This document shows positions 37,774 through 48,847 of a stretch of DNA of 64,000 bases, in pieces. The stretch's first letter is position 1. The number at the start of each line of letters is the position of its first letter. Both the position numbers and the translations under genes were made by a program. The DNA comes from Bacillus paramycoides (GTDB lineage: Bacteria; Bacillota; Bacilli; Bacillales; Bacillaceae_G), in the NCBI RefSeq assembly GCF_001884235.1, contig NZ_MAOI01000065.1, positions 111,473-175,472 on the forward strand, read 5' to 3'. Below the pieces are notes generated by a model. The model searched no databases, was not told the DNA's origin, and saw only the letters and a list, made by a program, of their open reading frames with translations.

Positions 37774-38451
37774 ATGAACGGTATTCGTGATGTTGTGAGA
37801 GAAGAACAGCCACGGGAGCGTTTATTGTTAGAAGGAGCTGGAAGTTTATCGAATCGAGAACTACTTGCAGTTTTACTCAGAACGGGTTCTAAAGAAGAGA
37901 CGGTTTTAATGTTATCAGACAAAATTTTACATCATTTTGATGGCTTACGAATGTTGAAAGATGCAACGTTAGAAGAGATGATGAGCATTCATGGTGTTGG
38001 GATCGTAAAGGCGTCTCAGCTTGTGGCTGCTTTCGAATTAGGTAGAAGAATGGTACGTTTAGAATATCAAAATAGATATAGTATTCGAAGTCCAGAAGAT
38101 TGTGCGAGCTATATGATGGAAGAAATGCGTTTTTTGCAGCAGGAGCATTTTGTTTGTTTATATTTGAATACGAAAAATCAAGTTATACATAGGCAAACGA
38201 TTTTTATTGGAAGTTTAAATACGTCGATTGTGCACCCGAGGGAAGTTTTTAAAGAAGCGTTCCGTCGTGCAGCAGCCTCTATTATATGTCTTCATAACCA
38301 TCCCTCAGGAGATCCGGCGCCGAGCCGTGAAGATATTGAAGTTACAAAACGATTAGTAGAATGTGGTCGAATTATCGGAATTGAAGTGCTTGATCATATC
38401 ATAATAGGTGACCATAAATTCGTGAGTTTAAAGGAAAAAGGTCATATTTAA
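37774..38451 (+). CDS. radC: RadC family JAB-domain protein
   Basis: 225 residues. An N-terminal helix-hairpin-helix region (MSIHGVGIVKASQLVAAFELG) precedes a JAB1/MPN-type metalloprotease-like domain with the JAMM motif HNHPSGDPAPSREDI. Named for DNA repair, but the actual biochemical role is unsettled. AAGGGGTGGAGAG precedes the ATG. Sits between maf and mreB as in many Firmicutes. Confidence 0.95.
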   Translation: MNGIRDVVREEQPRERLLLEGAGSLSNRELLAVLLRTGSKEETVLMLSDKILHHFDGLRMLKDATLEEMMSIHGVGIVKASQLVAAFELGRRMVRLEYQNRYSIRSPEDCASYMMEEMRFLQQEHFVCLYLNTKNQVIHRQTIFIGSLNTSIVHPREVFKEAFRRAAASIICLHNHPSGDPAPSREDIEVTKRLVECGRIIGIEVLDHIIIGDHKFVSLKEKGHI

Positions 38452-38590
38452 GACTATTCTTTTTACTTATTTTGTTTTATAATGTGATTTATGAGTTTTT
38501 TGTAGAAAATTATCTACAAAAAGGATACAAATATAAAAAACGTACTGTTTTTATAAATATAAAGTAAGAAAAATGAGTCCGTGAAAATAA

Positions 38591-39628
<1,038 letters not shown>

Positions 39629-39669
39629 TATTGCAAAATAAAAATCACTGAAATTAAGAGGGTGTGAAC

Positions 39670-40521
39670 GTGCCACAGTTTTTCTTAAACAAAAGATTAA
39701 TTGTTTTGTTAGTTAGTATTATTCTTCTCGTGGCATTGATTGGAATCTCATTGAAAGAACGGAACAGTTTAACATGGCCAGAGCAGTTTATTAAAGATAC
39801 TGTCGGTGTTGTAGAACGTGTATTCCAAAAGCCAGCGAATTATGTTGCCGGATTCTTCGAAAACGTAGAAGATGTAAAGCGCACGTATGAAGAGAATAAA
39901 GAATTAAAAGCAAAATTAGATAATTATGCAGATCTATCAGGAAAAGTAAAGCAATTAGAAGATGATAAAAAGAAATTACAAGAGTTAACTGGTAAAAAAG
40001 AGTTGAATAGCGATTATACTGAAATTCCAGCTACTGTTGTTTCTCGTAATCCAGATAAATGGTACGATTTAATTGGAATTGATAAAGGGGCACAGCAAGG
40101 AATTAAAAAAGATATGGCTGTAATCACTTCACAAGGTTTAGTTGGACGAGTGAAAAGTGTATCGCAGTTTACATCGTCAGTAGAGTTGTTAAGTTCTATG
40201 AGCCGAACAAACCGTGTTTCTGCTATTGTACAAGGACAAGAAAAAATCTTTGGATTGATTGAAGGTTATGATAAAGAAAAACAATTACTTCTTTTCACAA
40301 AGATTGGCTCTGATGCACCAGTAGCAAAAGATCAACTAGTTGTAACATCTGGACTTGGTGATATTTTCCCGAAAGGTCTTGTAATTGGGAAGATCGTTGA
40401 TGTTCAGCCAGATCCATACGGTTTAACAAAAACAGCTTATGTGAAACCTGCTGCTGATTTAAATGACGTAGAGCATATTACGGTTGCCAAACGCGCTACG
40501 CCTACAGCACCGTTAGAATAG
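39670..40521 (+). CDS. mreC: MreC, cell-shape protein
   Basis: 283 residues from GTG 39670, chosen because AAGAGGG lies 8 bases upstream (another GTG at 39664 is in frame). One membrane helix (about 8-26), a coiled coil (about 65-105, ENKELKAKLDNYADLSGKV), then the beta-barrel extracellular domain with MSRTNRVSAIVQGQ and VVTSGLGDIFPKGL. Couples MreB to wall synthases. Confidence 0.96.
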   Translation: MPQFFLNKRLIVLLVSIILLVALIGISLKERNSLTWPEQFIKDTVGVVERVFQKPANYVAGFFENVEDVKRTYEENKELKAKLDNYADLSGKVKQLEDDKKKLQELTGKKELNSDYTEIPATVVSRNPDKWYDLIGIDKGAQQGIKKDMAVITSQGLVGRVKSVSQFTSSVELLSSMSRTNRVSAIVQGQEKIFGLIEGYDKEKQLLLFTKIGSDAPVAKDQLVVTSGLGDIFPKGLVIGKIVDVQPDPYGLTKTAYVKPAADLNDVEHITVAKRATPTAPLE

Positions 40522-40535
40522 GAGGGGAAGAAGAG

Positions 40536-41081
40536 ATGATAAAGATTTTAAAAAGAGCAGCTCTTCCTCTTTTGCTCCTTTTTGTTTTTTTATTTGAAAA
40601 TATGTTCTCTACTGTTGTTCCAACGGAAGTTTTTTGGAAAGGCAGTATAGCAGCGCCGCATTTCTTTATAATTGTGCTCTGTTTTATTACAGTGTACTAT
40701 AGTCCGATTCAAGGGATTTACTACGGACTATTGTTTGGTTTTTTATTTGATACCGTATACACAGAGCTTGTCGGTATATATATATTTGCTTATCCAATTT
40801 TAGCTTACTTAGTTTATAGTGCGATGAAGGTATTACAATTGAATTTATTTATTGTTGTTTCTATCGTATTAGCTGGTATTGCAGCATTAGAGTACTATGT
40901 GTATGGATTTTTAACTTTGTTAGGACGTACTCATATGTCGGCGCATGTCTTTTTCACCGATCGTCTCCTTGCTACTTTATTGCTAAATGGAATTTTCTTA
41001 TTAATAGTTTGTTTCCCACTGAGACGATATTTAGTGCGTCTTTCAAAAGCGATGGAAGAAAAAGAAAAAAGGATTTTCTAA
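40536..41081 (+). CDS. mreD: MreD, cell-shape membrane protein
   Basis: 181 residues with five to six hydrophobic helices, the MreD layout, ending in a basic tail (RRYLVRLSKAMEEKEKRIF). Follows mreC by 14 bp with AGGAGGGG. Confidence 0.95.
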   Translation: MIKILKRAALPLLLLFVFLFENMFSTVVPTEVFWKGSIAAPHFFIIVLCFITVYYSPIQGIYYGLLFGFLFDTVYTELVGIYIFAYPILAYLVYSAMKVLQLNLFIVVSIVLAGIAALEYYVYGFLTLLGRTHMSAHVFFTDRLLATLLLNGIFLLIVCFPLRRYLVRLSKAMEEKEKRIF

Positions 41082-41116
41082 TTTTATGTCGAATTGAATC
41101 GGTGGGGTGAACTTTA

Positions 41117-41803
41117 GTGGAAGAAAAAAAGCAACAAAATGTAACGATAAAAGGGACGAAAGATGGAATAACACTTCATTTAGATGATTGCTGTTCATTC
41201 TCAGAATTACTGAAAGAATTGGACGAGAAGCTTTCTACACATTACTATGACGGTGACGGACGCTCTTTAATTGAAGTGCATGTTAAAGTAGGAAATCGTT
41301 ATTTAACAGAAGTTCAACAAGAAGAGATTCGTACGTTAATTCGCAATAAGAAGAACCTTGTTGTGGATTCTATTGAAAGTGATGTTATAACAAAAGCGGA
41401 AGCAATAGCTTGGATAGAAGAAACAGAAATTGTCCCTATTTCTAAAATTGTTCGCTCTGGACAAGTGTTACATGTAAAAGGAAATTTATTATTAATTGGG
41501 GATGTTAATCCAGGCGGAACGGTTATCGCTGGGGGGAATATTTTTGTTGTGGGATCATTAAGAGGGATTGCACATGCTGGGTATAATGGAGATTCAGAAG
41601 CTGTCATTGCTGCATCTATTATGAACCCTATGCAACTCCGAATTAGTGATGTGGCAATGCGGGCTCCGGAAGAGAAAGAAGACGGAGCTGAGGCGGCGGA
41701 ATGTGCGTATATTAATGAGAACAATCACATTGTTGTCGATCGCCTGCAACTTCTCACTCATCTTAGACCTAATTTAACAAAGTTAGAAAGGGGAATTGTA
41801 TAG
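41117..41803 (+). CDS. minC: MinC, septum-site inhibitor
   Basis: 228 residues from GTG 41117 (GGTGGGGTG upstream). N-terminal FtsZ-inhibiting domain, then the C-terminal right-handed beta-helix with [20 protein letters not shown] and [11 protein letters not shown]. Works with MinD, encoded 2 bp downstream. Confidence 0.96.
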   Translation: MEEKKQQNVTIKGTKDGITLHLDDCCSFSELLKELDEKLSTHYYDGDGRSLIEVHVKVGNRYLTEVQQEEIRTLIRNKKNLVVDSIESDVITKAEAIAWIEETEIVPISKIVRSGQVLHVKGNLLLIGDVNPGGTVIAGGNIFVVGSLRGIAHAGYNGDSEAVIAASIMNPMQLRISDVAMRAPEEKEDGAEAAECAYINENNHIVVDRLQLLTHLRPNLTKLERGIV

Positions 41804-41805
41804 CT

Positions 41806-42603
41806 GTGGGAGAGGCAATAGTAATTACATCTGGAAAAGGCGGAGTAGGTAAAACTACAACGTCTGCGAACATTGGTACAGCCTTAGCGTTATCTGGAAA
41901 GAAAGTATGCTTAATTGACACAGATATCGGTTTACGTAATTTAGACGTAGTAATGGGGCTGGAAAATCGTATTGTATTTGATCTTGTTGATGTCGTTGAA
42001 GGGCGTTGTCGTTTACCTCAGGCTCTTATTAAAGATAAGCGTTTTGATGATCTATATTTATTACCTGCAGCACAAACAAGTGATAAATCGGCGGTAACAC
42101 CTGAACAAATGGATGAATTAATACAAGTATTACGTCAAGATTATGATTACATATTAATTGATTGTCCTGCCGGGATTGAGCAGGGATTTAAAAATGCAGT
42201 AGCGGGTGCGGATAAAGCAATCGTTGTAACAACACCAGAAGTATCCTCAATGCGTGATGCGGATCGTATTATCGGGCTTTTAGAGAAAGAGGATATTGAA
42301 CCACCGAAACTTGTTATTAACCGTGTGCGTAGTCATATGCTTCATGAACAAGATATGTTAGATGTAGATGAAATCGTACGTACACTGTCAATCGAGCTTC
42401 TTGGAGTTGTTGAGGATGATGATGAAGTTATTCGTGCTACGAATACAGGTGAACCTGTAGCACTGCAACCTAGTGGGAAAGCAGCGCTAGCTTATCGTAA
42501 TATTGCAAGACGTTTATTAGGTGAGAATGTACCATTACAAGCATTTGAACAAGAAAAAGTATCGGTATTTACAAAGATGAAAAACTTCTTTGGAATCCGT
42601 TAA
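41806..42603 (+). CDS. minD: MinD, division-site ATPase
   Basis: 265 residues from GTG 41806. Deviant Walker A ITSGKGGVGKTTTSANIG, switch regions DTDIGLRNLD and LIDCPAGIE, and the C-terminal amphipathic membrane helix VFTKMKNFFGIR. Recruits MinC to the membrane. Confidence 0.98.
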   Translation: MGEAIVITSGKGGVGKTTTSANIGTALALSGKKVCLIDTDIGLRNLDVVMGLENRIVFDLVDVVEGRCRLPQALIKDKRFDDLYLLPAAQTSDKSAVTPEQMDELIQVLRQDYDYILIDCPAGIEQGFKNAVAGADKAIVVTTPEVSSMRDADRIIGLLEKEDIEPPKLVINRVRSHMLHEQDMLDVDEIVRTLSIELLGVVEDDDEVIRATNTGEPVALQPSGKAALAYRNIARRLLGENVPLQAFEQEKVSVFTKMKNFFGIR

Positions 42604-42640
42604 AAGCACTTCGCATATATGCGGAGTGCTTTCTTTTTTC
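42602..42640 (+). terminator. terminator of the mre-min cluster
   Basis: AAAGCACTTCGCATA/TATGCGGAGTGCTTT, then CTTTTTTC. Confidence 0.9.
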
Positions 42641-42736
42641 TTCGCATGAATATCTTTCTTCCGTAGCTCATACATATGTACAAACTGTATATAACTGTTT
42701 CTATTTGAATAAGGCTAACTAAAGAAAGGAGACAGT

Positions 42737-43483
42737 ATGAAGAATAGACGTGTAGAAGAAATTAAAAAGCGGATTGCGAAAAGGAAAGCAGAGCAAGAAA
42801 GGATGGAGGAAGAGCAGTATTTTGCTGGAGGTGATTTTGACAGCGAAACGGTATTTATTGAAGAAGGGGAAAAGGGAATTCATCCCCTATTTCGAAAAGA
42901 AGTCTTTCTCTTCAAAGTTTTGCTATCAGCAATATTAGTTCTTTCAATCGCTATTTTATTTAAAAATGCTCCGCCTTCCTTTGATGGCACTAGAGCTGTT
43001 ACAGAAAAAGTTATGAAAGAAGAGTTTCAATTTGCTACTATATCGAAATGGTATGAAAAGCAGTTTGGAAAACCTCTTGTGTTCTATTCTCCAAATGAGA
43101 AAAAAGAAGGGGCTATTCAGCAAAAAGATTATGCAATTCCTGCTTCTGGAAAGGTGATGCAAGGATTTCAAAAAAACGGCCAAGGTGTATTTGTTCAAAC
43201 AGCTACAAATGCAACGGTGGAGTCAGTAAATGAAGGTGTAGTTATTTTTGCAGGCAAGAAAGAGGAACTTGGAAATACAGTTCAAATTCAACATGCCGAC
43301 GGTACAGAATCGTGGTATGGAAATTTAAGTGATATGTCAGTGAAGTTATATGATTACGTTTCAAAAAAACAGAAAATCGGAACGGTGAATAGTGACGAAA
43401 ATAATAAAAACGGTAAATTTTACTTTGCGATAAAAAAGAATGAAAAATTTATTGATCCCATTCAGGTGATTTCATTTGATTAA
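42737..43483 (+). CDS. spoIVFA: SpoIVFA, regulator of SpoIVFB
   Basis: 248 residues. A charged cytoplasmic N-terminus (RIAKRKAEQERMEEEQ), one membrane helix near 57-75 (LFKVLLSAILVLSIAILF), then an M23 peptidase-like domain (GVVIFAGKKEELGNTVQIQH, GTESWYGNLSDM) without the metal ligands of active peptidases. Anchors and inhibits SpoIVFB in the outer forespore membrane. Overlaps spoIVFB by 8 bp. Confidence 0.93.
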   Translation: MKNRRVEEIKKRIAKRKAEQERMEEEQYFAGGDFDSETVFIEEGEKGIHPLFRKEVFLFKVLLSAILVLSIAILFKNAPPSFDGTRAVTEKVMKEEFQFATISKWYEKQFGKPLVFYSPNEKKEGAIQQKDYAIPASGKVMQGFQKNGQGVFVQTATNATVESVNEGVVIFAGKKEELGNTVQIQHADGTESWYGNLSDMSVKLYDYVSKKQKIGTVNSDENNKNGKFYFAIKKNEKFIDPIQVISFD

Positions 43484-44336
43484 ATATAGAGATGTTTTAA
43501 CGAAAATTACAGTACATCCATTGTTTTGGGTTATTATCGTTATTGGCATTTTCACGGCACGTTTTAAAGAGTTAATATTATTATTTTGTATCGTTCTAGT
43601 TCATGAACTTGGGCATGCTTTTGCAGCGGCATATTATAATTGGCGTATTAAACAAATTCAGCTTTTGCCATTTGGTGGCGTAGCTGAGCTTGAAGAACAT
43701 GGGAACAAATCATTAAAAGAAGAATTAATTGTCGTTATAGCTGGGCCAATTCAGCATGTATGGATGATTGCGGTTGCTTATATTTTGTATCAAGCGGGCT
43801 GGGTAACTAATGATTTGTATCATTTCTTTGTGTGGAATAATGTCGTTATTTTAGGTTTTAATTTATTGCCTATTTGGCCACTTGATGGTGGGAAAGTATT
43901 ATTTAATGTATTATCATATCGTTTTCCTTATTTACAAGCACATGAAAAGATGATGAAATTGTCATGTGTTTTTTTTAGTGTAATATTAGGATGGCAGTTA
44001 CTTTGGAATAGTAATAACATTATGATGTGGGTATTACTCGTCTTTCTAGCGATTTCTTTATATCAAGAATGGAAACAAAGAAGGTACGCATTTATGCGCT
44101 TTTTATTAGAACGTTATTATGGGAATAAAAGAGATATTGAAAAGATTGCACCTATTGAGGTGAAAACAGAAGATCGTTTATATACGATTTTCACAAAATT
44201 TCGCAGAGGATATAAACACTCTATTATCGTCCATGGAAAATATAAAGAGCACTACACATTGGATGAAAATGAGTTGTTGTATGCGTATTTTGCTGAAAAA
44301 AGAACAACCTCATCTGTTGAAGAATTAATTGGTTAG
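43476..44336 (+). CDS. spoIVFB: SpoIVFB, intramembrane pro-sigma-K protease
   Basis: 286 residues, site-2 protease family. Zinc motif VLVHELGHAFAAAYYNW (HExxH) and the second ligand NLLPIWPLDGGKV (NPxxxxxDG type). Several membrane helices precede a C-terminal ATP-sensing CBS-like region. Cleaves pro-sigma K in the mother cell, starting the regulon to which gerE belongs. Starts inside spoIVFA (8-bp overlap). Confidence 0.96.
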   Translation: MIKYRDVLTKITVHPLFWVIIVIGIFTARFKELILLFCIVLVHELGHAFAAAYYNWRIKQIQLLPFGGVAELEEHGNKSLKEELIVVIAGPIQHVWMIAVAYILYQAGWVTNDLYHFFVWNNVVILGFNLLPIWPLDGGKVLFNVLSYRFPYLQAHEKMMKLSCVFFSVILGWQLLWNSNNIMMWVLLVFLAISLYQEWKQRRYAFMRFLLERYYGNKRDIEKIAPIEVKTEDRLYTIFTKFRRGYKHSIIVHGKYKEHYTLDENELLYAYFAEKRTTSSVEELIG

Positions 44337-44361
44337 TGTTGACGACGACACTAACCTTTTA
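44331..44361 (+). terminator. hairpin after spoIVFB
   Basis: GGTTAGTGT/ACACTAACC with TTTT; overlaps the stop codon. Confidence 0.75.
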
Positions 44362-44399
44362 TATTGTAAGGAAAAGAAGTGAAAAGTGAGGAAAGAATT

Positions 44400-45788
44400 T
44401 TGAAGACGTTATATATTAACTACACTGGTTCGGAAAAGCGTGTTGCGATAGAAGAGAAGCGAAAAGTTGTCGAACTATTATGGAAACGTAATGAAGAGCA
44501 GGAAATTGTCGGACATATTTATGTTGGACGTATCGTAAGAACAATTGCTGGAATGAACGCAGCCTTTGTAAATATCGGATTAGAAAAACATGCATATCTT
44601 TCATACGATGATGTACCATCTTCATATCGCATACATGAAGGGCAGGCGATACTTGTACAAGTTGTGAAAGAGGCAATTGATACGAAAGGGCCAAAATTAA
44701 CGGCGAAGATAGAAATTACTGGGAAATATGTCGTGTATATGCCGTATGATGAAATGCGTGCTGTTTCTCGGAAAATAAAAAATAACAAGAGAAGACAAGA
44801 GTTACTTCATATTGAAGTGGAAGGGACAGGAGGATATATATTCCGTTCTGCTTCTGAAAAAGGGACAATTGATGAAATACAAGCTGAAATGCAGCGACTG
44901 CAACAACTATATGAAGAATTAACAAGAAAAGAAGACCAAGGGAAGGCACCGTTACTACTTCATCGACCAGCGACGTTTTTAGATCGTGTATTTCAGGAGA
45001 ACCCAATTGAAACGATTGAAAAAGTAGTTGTAGATACGAGAAGTGTAGTAAAAGAATTAGAAGAAAAAGTAGGGAAAGAAAGAGTATCCTTTTATAATGA
45101 AAAATCTTCTATGTTTAACCATTTTGGAATAGAACGTGAAATCGAGAAAGCACTTCAAAAAATTGTTTGGCTACCAAATGGTGCTTATCTAATTGTGGAA
45201 CAAATGGAGACGATGACTGTAATTGATGTGAATACGGGTAAGTTTACTGGAAAACAAAATTTACAAGATACAGTACTTCGTACAAATGAAATGGCTGCTG
45301 AAGAGATCGCTCGTCAATTGAGACTTCGTGATATTGGCGGCATGATATTAATCGATTTTATTAATATGAAAAGACGGGAAGATAAAGAGAAGGTAAGAGA
45401 GAGTTTAATGTTAGCTTTACAAGATGATCGTACATATACGAGAGTGCTTGGGTTTACTGAGTTAGGAATTTTAGAAATGACGCGTAAGCGCAAGAAACAT
45501 TCGTTACGTGACGTATTATTAGAAGAGTGTGCACCTTGTAAAGCGACAGGCTACGTTATGTCTAATGAAACAATCGCGTACGAGCTAGAGAGAGAACTTA
45601 TTACTTATGGTAATATAGAGGATGAAGCTGTATTGATTGGTGCCTCGAAAAAGGTGCAAAAAATATTTTTACAAAAAGAGTTACAAAAAAATATTCCGTT
45701 TGAAATTTATTTCAAAGACGAAGATGTAGAGAAGTATGCGGTAATTCGTTTCGGAAGTAAAAAAGAAATAATGGAACGGAAAAAATAG
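44400..45788 (+). CDS. rng: ribonuclease E/G family protein
   Basis: About 462 residues from TTG 44400, preceded by GTGAGGAAAG; GTG 44379 is in frame and also possible. Motifs in order: the S1-like domain VGHIYVGRIVRTIAGMNAAF, VNIGLEKHAYL, the catalytic VIDVNTGKFTG with GGMILIDFINMK, and the zinc-link CAPCKATG. Endoribonuclease for rRNA/mRNA processing. B. subtilis itself has only an RNase G-like YloQ-unrelated set, but this gene upstream of rplU is common in the B. cereus group (from memory). Confidence 0.9.
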   Translation: MKTLYINYTGSEKRVAIEEKRKVVELLWKRNEEQEIVGHIYVGRIVRTIAGMNAAFVNIGLEKHAYLSYDDVPSSYRIHEGQAILVQVVKEAIDTKGPKLTAKIEITGKYVVYMPYDEMRAVSRKIKNNKRRQELLHIEVEGTGGYIFRSASEKGTIDEIQAEMQRLQQLYEELTRKEDQGKAPLLLHRPATFLDRVFQENPIETIEKVVVDTRSVVKELEEKVGKERVSFYNEKSSMFNHFGIEREIEKALQKIVWLPNGAYLIVEQMETMTVIDVNTGKFTGKQNLQDTVLRTNEMAAEEIARQLRLRDIGGMILIDFINMKRREDKEKVRESLMLALQDDRTYTRVLGFTELGILEMTRKRKKHSLRDVLLEECAPCKATGYVMSNETIAYELERELITYGNIEDEAVLIGASKKVQKIFLQKELQKNIPFEIYFKDEDVEKYAVIRFGSKKEIMERKK

Positions 45789-45803
45789 TTAGCAGAACAT
45801 TTG

Positions 45804-45831
45804 TTGACAATAGTTAATGATTCATGATAAC
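45804..45831 (+). promoter_or_regulatory. sigma-A type promoter for rplU
   Basis: TTGACA 45804-45809, 16-base spacer, GATAAC 45826-45831. Confidence 0.65.
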
Positions 45832-45842
45832 ATCTTTATGTT

Positions 45843-45955
45843 ATAGTTTATAGCACCTAAACGGCTATATGCTACAACCGCACAAGACAGGTTCCCTAAA
45901 GGCATTTATGTCTACCTCGTTTTTGGCGAGTCTTAGTAATTAAGAGGAGGTGCAA
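45843..45955 (+). ncRNA. ribosomal protein L21 leader
   Basis: The 5' leader before rplU has the Firmicute L21-leader character: GCACCTAAACGGCTATATGC, the ACCGCACAAGACAGG-like core, CCTCGTTTTTGGCGAGTC hairpin, then GGAGGTG and ATG. Thought to allow feedback control by L21. Confidence 0.75.
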
Positions 45956-45957
45956 GT

Positions 45958-46266
45958 ATGTACGCAATTATCGAAACAGGTGGAAAACAAATTAAAGTTG
46001 AAGCTGGTCAAGCAATCTACATTGAAAAATTAGATGTTGAAGCTGGTGAAACTGTTACTTTTGACAAAGTTCTTTTCGTTGGTGGCGAAAACGTTAAAGT
46101 TGGTAGCCCAGTTGTAGAAGGTGCAACAGTTACTGCGAAAGTTGAAAAACAAGGTCGCGCTAAGAAAATCATCGTTTTCAAATACAAAGCGAAAAAGAAC
46201 AATCGTAAGAAACAAGGTCATCGTCAACCTTACACTAAGCTAGTTGTTGAAGCTATCAACGCTTAA
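45958..46266 (+). CDS. rplU: 50S ribosomal protein L21
   Basis: 102 residues, full length. [20 protein letters not shown] start and the basic C-terminal [19 protein letters not shown] bind 23S rRNA. First of rplU-prp-rpmA. Confidence 0.98.
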
Positions 46267-46277
46267 TTCTGGTTAAC

Positions 46278-46622
46278 ATGATTAAAATTACGATAAGTCG
46301 CACGAAATTAGGAAGTATCCAATCATTTAAAATGACTGGACATGCCAATTATGCGCCACATGGACAAGACCTTGTCTGTGCTGGAACTACAGCGGTTGTG
46401 TTTGGTTCTATAAATGCAGTGGAAGAACTTTGTAATGTGCAGGCAACTATTGAACTCGGAAGTGATGGCGGATTCTTAACGTATGAATTGCCTAATGATT
46501 TAGACGTTCATACAGCAGAAAAAGCACAGATACTTTTAGAAGGATTGGTTGTTTCGCTTAAGACGATCGAACTTGATTACGGAAAGTATATCCGTTTAAT
46601 AGAAAAAGTGCAGGAGGTGTAA
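46278..46622 (+). CDS. prp: Prp, ribosomal-processing cysteine protease
   Basis: 114 residues (YsxB). The catalytic dyad is visible: His in GHANYAPHGQDLVCAGTTAV and Cys twelve residues later. Cleaves the N-terminal extension of L27 encoded next. No strong ribosome site; TTCTGG-TTAAC precedes ATG 46278, and translation may be coupled to rplU 11 bp upstream. Confidence 0.95.
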   Translation: MIKITISRTKLGSIQSFKMTGHANYAPHGQDLVCAGTTAVVFGSINAVEELCNVQATIELGSDGGFLTYELPNDLDVHTAEKAQILLEGLVVSLKTIELDYGKYIRLIEKVQEV

Positions 46623-46625
46623 CGT

Positions 46626-46916
46626 ATGTTAAGATTAGATCTTCAGTTTTTCGCATCTAAGAAAGGTGTAGGTAGTACAAAGAACGGTCGTGACTCTCAG
46701 TCAAAACGTCTTGGTGCTAAACGCGCAGATGGTCAAACGGTTTCAGGTGGTTCAATTCTTTACCGTCAACGCGGTACAAAAATTTATCCAGGTGTTAACG
46801 TTGGTCGTGGTGGCGATGACACTTTATACGCGAAAGTTGACGGCGTAGTACGCTTCGAGCGTCTTGGCCGTGACCGCAAACAAGTGAGCGTATATCCTGT
46901 TGCTCAAGAAGCATAA
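46626..46916 (+). CDS. rpmA: 50S ribosomal protein L27 with cleavable N-terminus
   Basis: 96 residues. Begins [20 protein letters not shown]: the LQFFASKKG motif is the Prp cleavage site (after FF), so mature L27 starts at ASKKG. AGGAGGTG lies just before the ATG and overlaps the prp end. Confidence 0.98.
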   Translation: MLRLDLQFFASKKGVGSTKNGRDSQSKRLGAKRADGQTVSGGSILYRQRGTKIYPGVNVGRGGDDTLYAKVDGVVRFERLGRDRKQVSVYPVAQEA

Positions 46917-46927
46917 GAACTCACGGA

Positions 46928-46960
46928 AAACTCTAACCTGAGTGCAGGTTAGAGTTTTTC
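46928..46960 (+). terminator. terminator of rplU-prp-rpmA
   Basis: AACTCTAACCTG/CAGGTTAGAGTT with TTTTC. Confidence 0.92.
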
Positions 46961-46979
46961 TATATTAAGGGGTATCTAA

Positions 46980-47528
46980 ATGAATGAAAAATGGACAATT
47001 ATAGATGCATTGCGCCACTCAAGACATGATTGGCTCAATCGTTTGCAGATGGTTAAAGGAAACCTTTCCCTTGGAAAAGTGGAAGAGATTCATAAGCTCA
47101 TCGATCGTTTTGTCCAAGAAGCGAGACAAGAATCCAATCTGATGGGGCTATCAATGCCTTTATTTTCAGAGTGGATTTTAACATATAATTGGAAACAGCA
47201 ACCGTGCTTATTGGAGTACGAAGTATTGGGAGAATTACATAACTTATCTCATATCGATGAGAATGTATGTACATGGACGAATCAGTTTTTCTTAATGCTT
47301 CAGCATAGTTTAGACGTATATGTTGAAAATTATGTTTGTATCACAATTGAAAGTGACGCGGAGAATGCTCGTTTCTTTTTTGATTTTCGTGGAAAGCTAA
47401 CGAATGTAGAAGAACTACAAACGTGGCTTGCGAACCAAAACAATAAATGGTATTCCATTTCTTATACAGTACGAGACGAAGAAGTCTCAGTTATATTACA
47501 ACCAATCGAAAAAAGTGTGGTGAAATAA
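46980..47528 (+). CDS. spo0B: Spo0B, sporulation phosphorelay phosphotransferase
   Basis: 182 residues. The phospho-accepting His is in [20 protein letters not shown] (helical hairpin dimerisation region), followed by a degenerate HATPase-like domain. Passes phosphate from Spo0F to Spo0A. Its stop overlaps the obg start (TAATG). Confidence 0.95.
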
Positions 47529-48814
47529 TGTTTGTAGATCAGGTCAAGATATATGTAAAAGGCGGCGACGGTGGTAACGGAATGGTTGCGTATCGTCGTG
47601 AGAAGTATGTACCTAAAGGTGGCCCAGCAGGTGGCGACGGTGGTAAAGGTGCAGATGTTGTTTTCGTTGTTGAGGAAGGCTTACGTACATTAATGGACTT
47701 CCGCTACCAACGTCATTTCAAAGCTGATCGCGGTCAGCACGGAATGAGTAAAGGTCAGCACGGTCGTAAATCAGAAGATTTAATCGTAAAGGTTCCACCA
47801 GGAACAATAGTAAAAGATGAAAAAACAGGTCAAATTCTTGCCGATTTAGTAACGCATGAACAAACAGCTGTAATCGCAAGAGGTGGCCGTGGTGGCCGTG
47901 GTAACTCACGTTTCGCAACAGCGACAAACCCAGCGCCTGAAATCGCTGAGAACGGGGAACCAGGTCAAGAACGTGATGTCATTCTAGAACTTAAAGTGCT
48001 AGCAGATGTTGGACTTGTTGGATTCCCAAGTGTAGGTAAATCTACATTATTATCTGTTGTATCATCAGCGCGTCCGAAAATTGCAGAGTATCACTTTACA
48101 ACAATCGTTCCAAATCTTGGTGTTGTTGAAACGGGTGATAACCGCAGCTTCGTTATGGCTGACCTTCCTGGATTAATTGAAGGCGCACACGCTGGCGTCG
48201 GACTTGGACACCAATTCTTACGTCATATCGAACGTACACGTGTAATTGTGCATGTTATCGATATGTCTGGTTTAGAAGGCCGTGAGCCATATGAAGATTA
48301 TGTCACAATCAATAATGAATTAAAAGAATACAATATGCGTTTAACAGAGCGTCCACAAGTTGTTGTTGCAAACAAAATGGATATGCCAGATGCGGAAGAA
48401 AACTTACAAGCATTTAAAGAGAAAGTGGGAGACGAAGTAAAAATCTTCCCAATCTCAGCTGTAACGAAACAAGGTGTTCGTGATTTACTATTTGAAGTAG
48501 CGAACTTATTAGAAACAACACCAGAATTCCCAATGTACGATGTTGTCGAGGAGTCTGAAGCAAGTGTAATGTACAAATTTGATGCTGAAAGTCTTAAATT
48601 TGAAATTACACGTGAAAGTGACGGCACGTTTGTTATTTCTGGTTACGATATCGAGAAGACATTCAAAATGACGGACTTCTCACGTGATGAATCTATACGT
48701 CGTTTCGCTCGTCAAATGCGCGGAATGGGTATTGATGAAGCGCTTCGTGCACGCGGTGCAAAAGATGGAGATATTGTAAAAATTCTTGAATATGAATTTG
48801 AATTTATCGATTAA
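47528..48814 (+). CDS. obg: Obg/CgtA GTPase
   Basis: 428 residues from ATG 47528. The Gly-rich Obg fold fills ~1-158 ([20 protein letters not shown]). The G domain has [31 protein letters not shown] and SAV. The C-terminal OCT domain ends the protein. Essential; acts in 50S assembly and stress/sporulation signalling. Overlaps spo0B by one base. Confidence 0.98.
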
Positions 48815-48846
48815 GACTGCCAAAATACGGCGGTCTTTTTTTTTTA
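48813..48846 (+). terminator. terminator after obg
   Basis: AAGACTGCC/GGCGGTCTT with a long T-run. Confidence 0.88.
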
Positions 48847-48847
48847 T

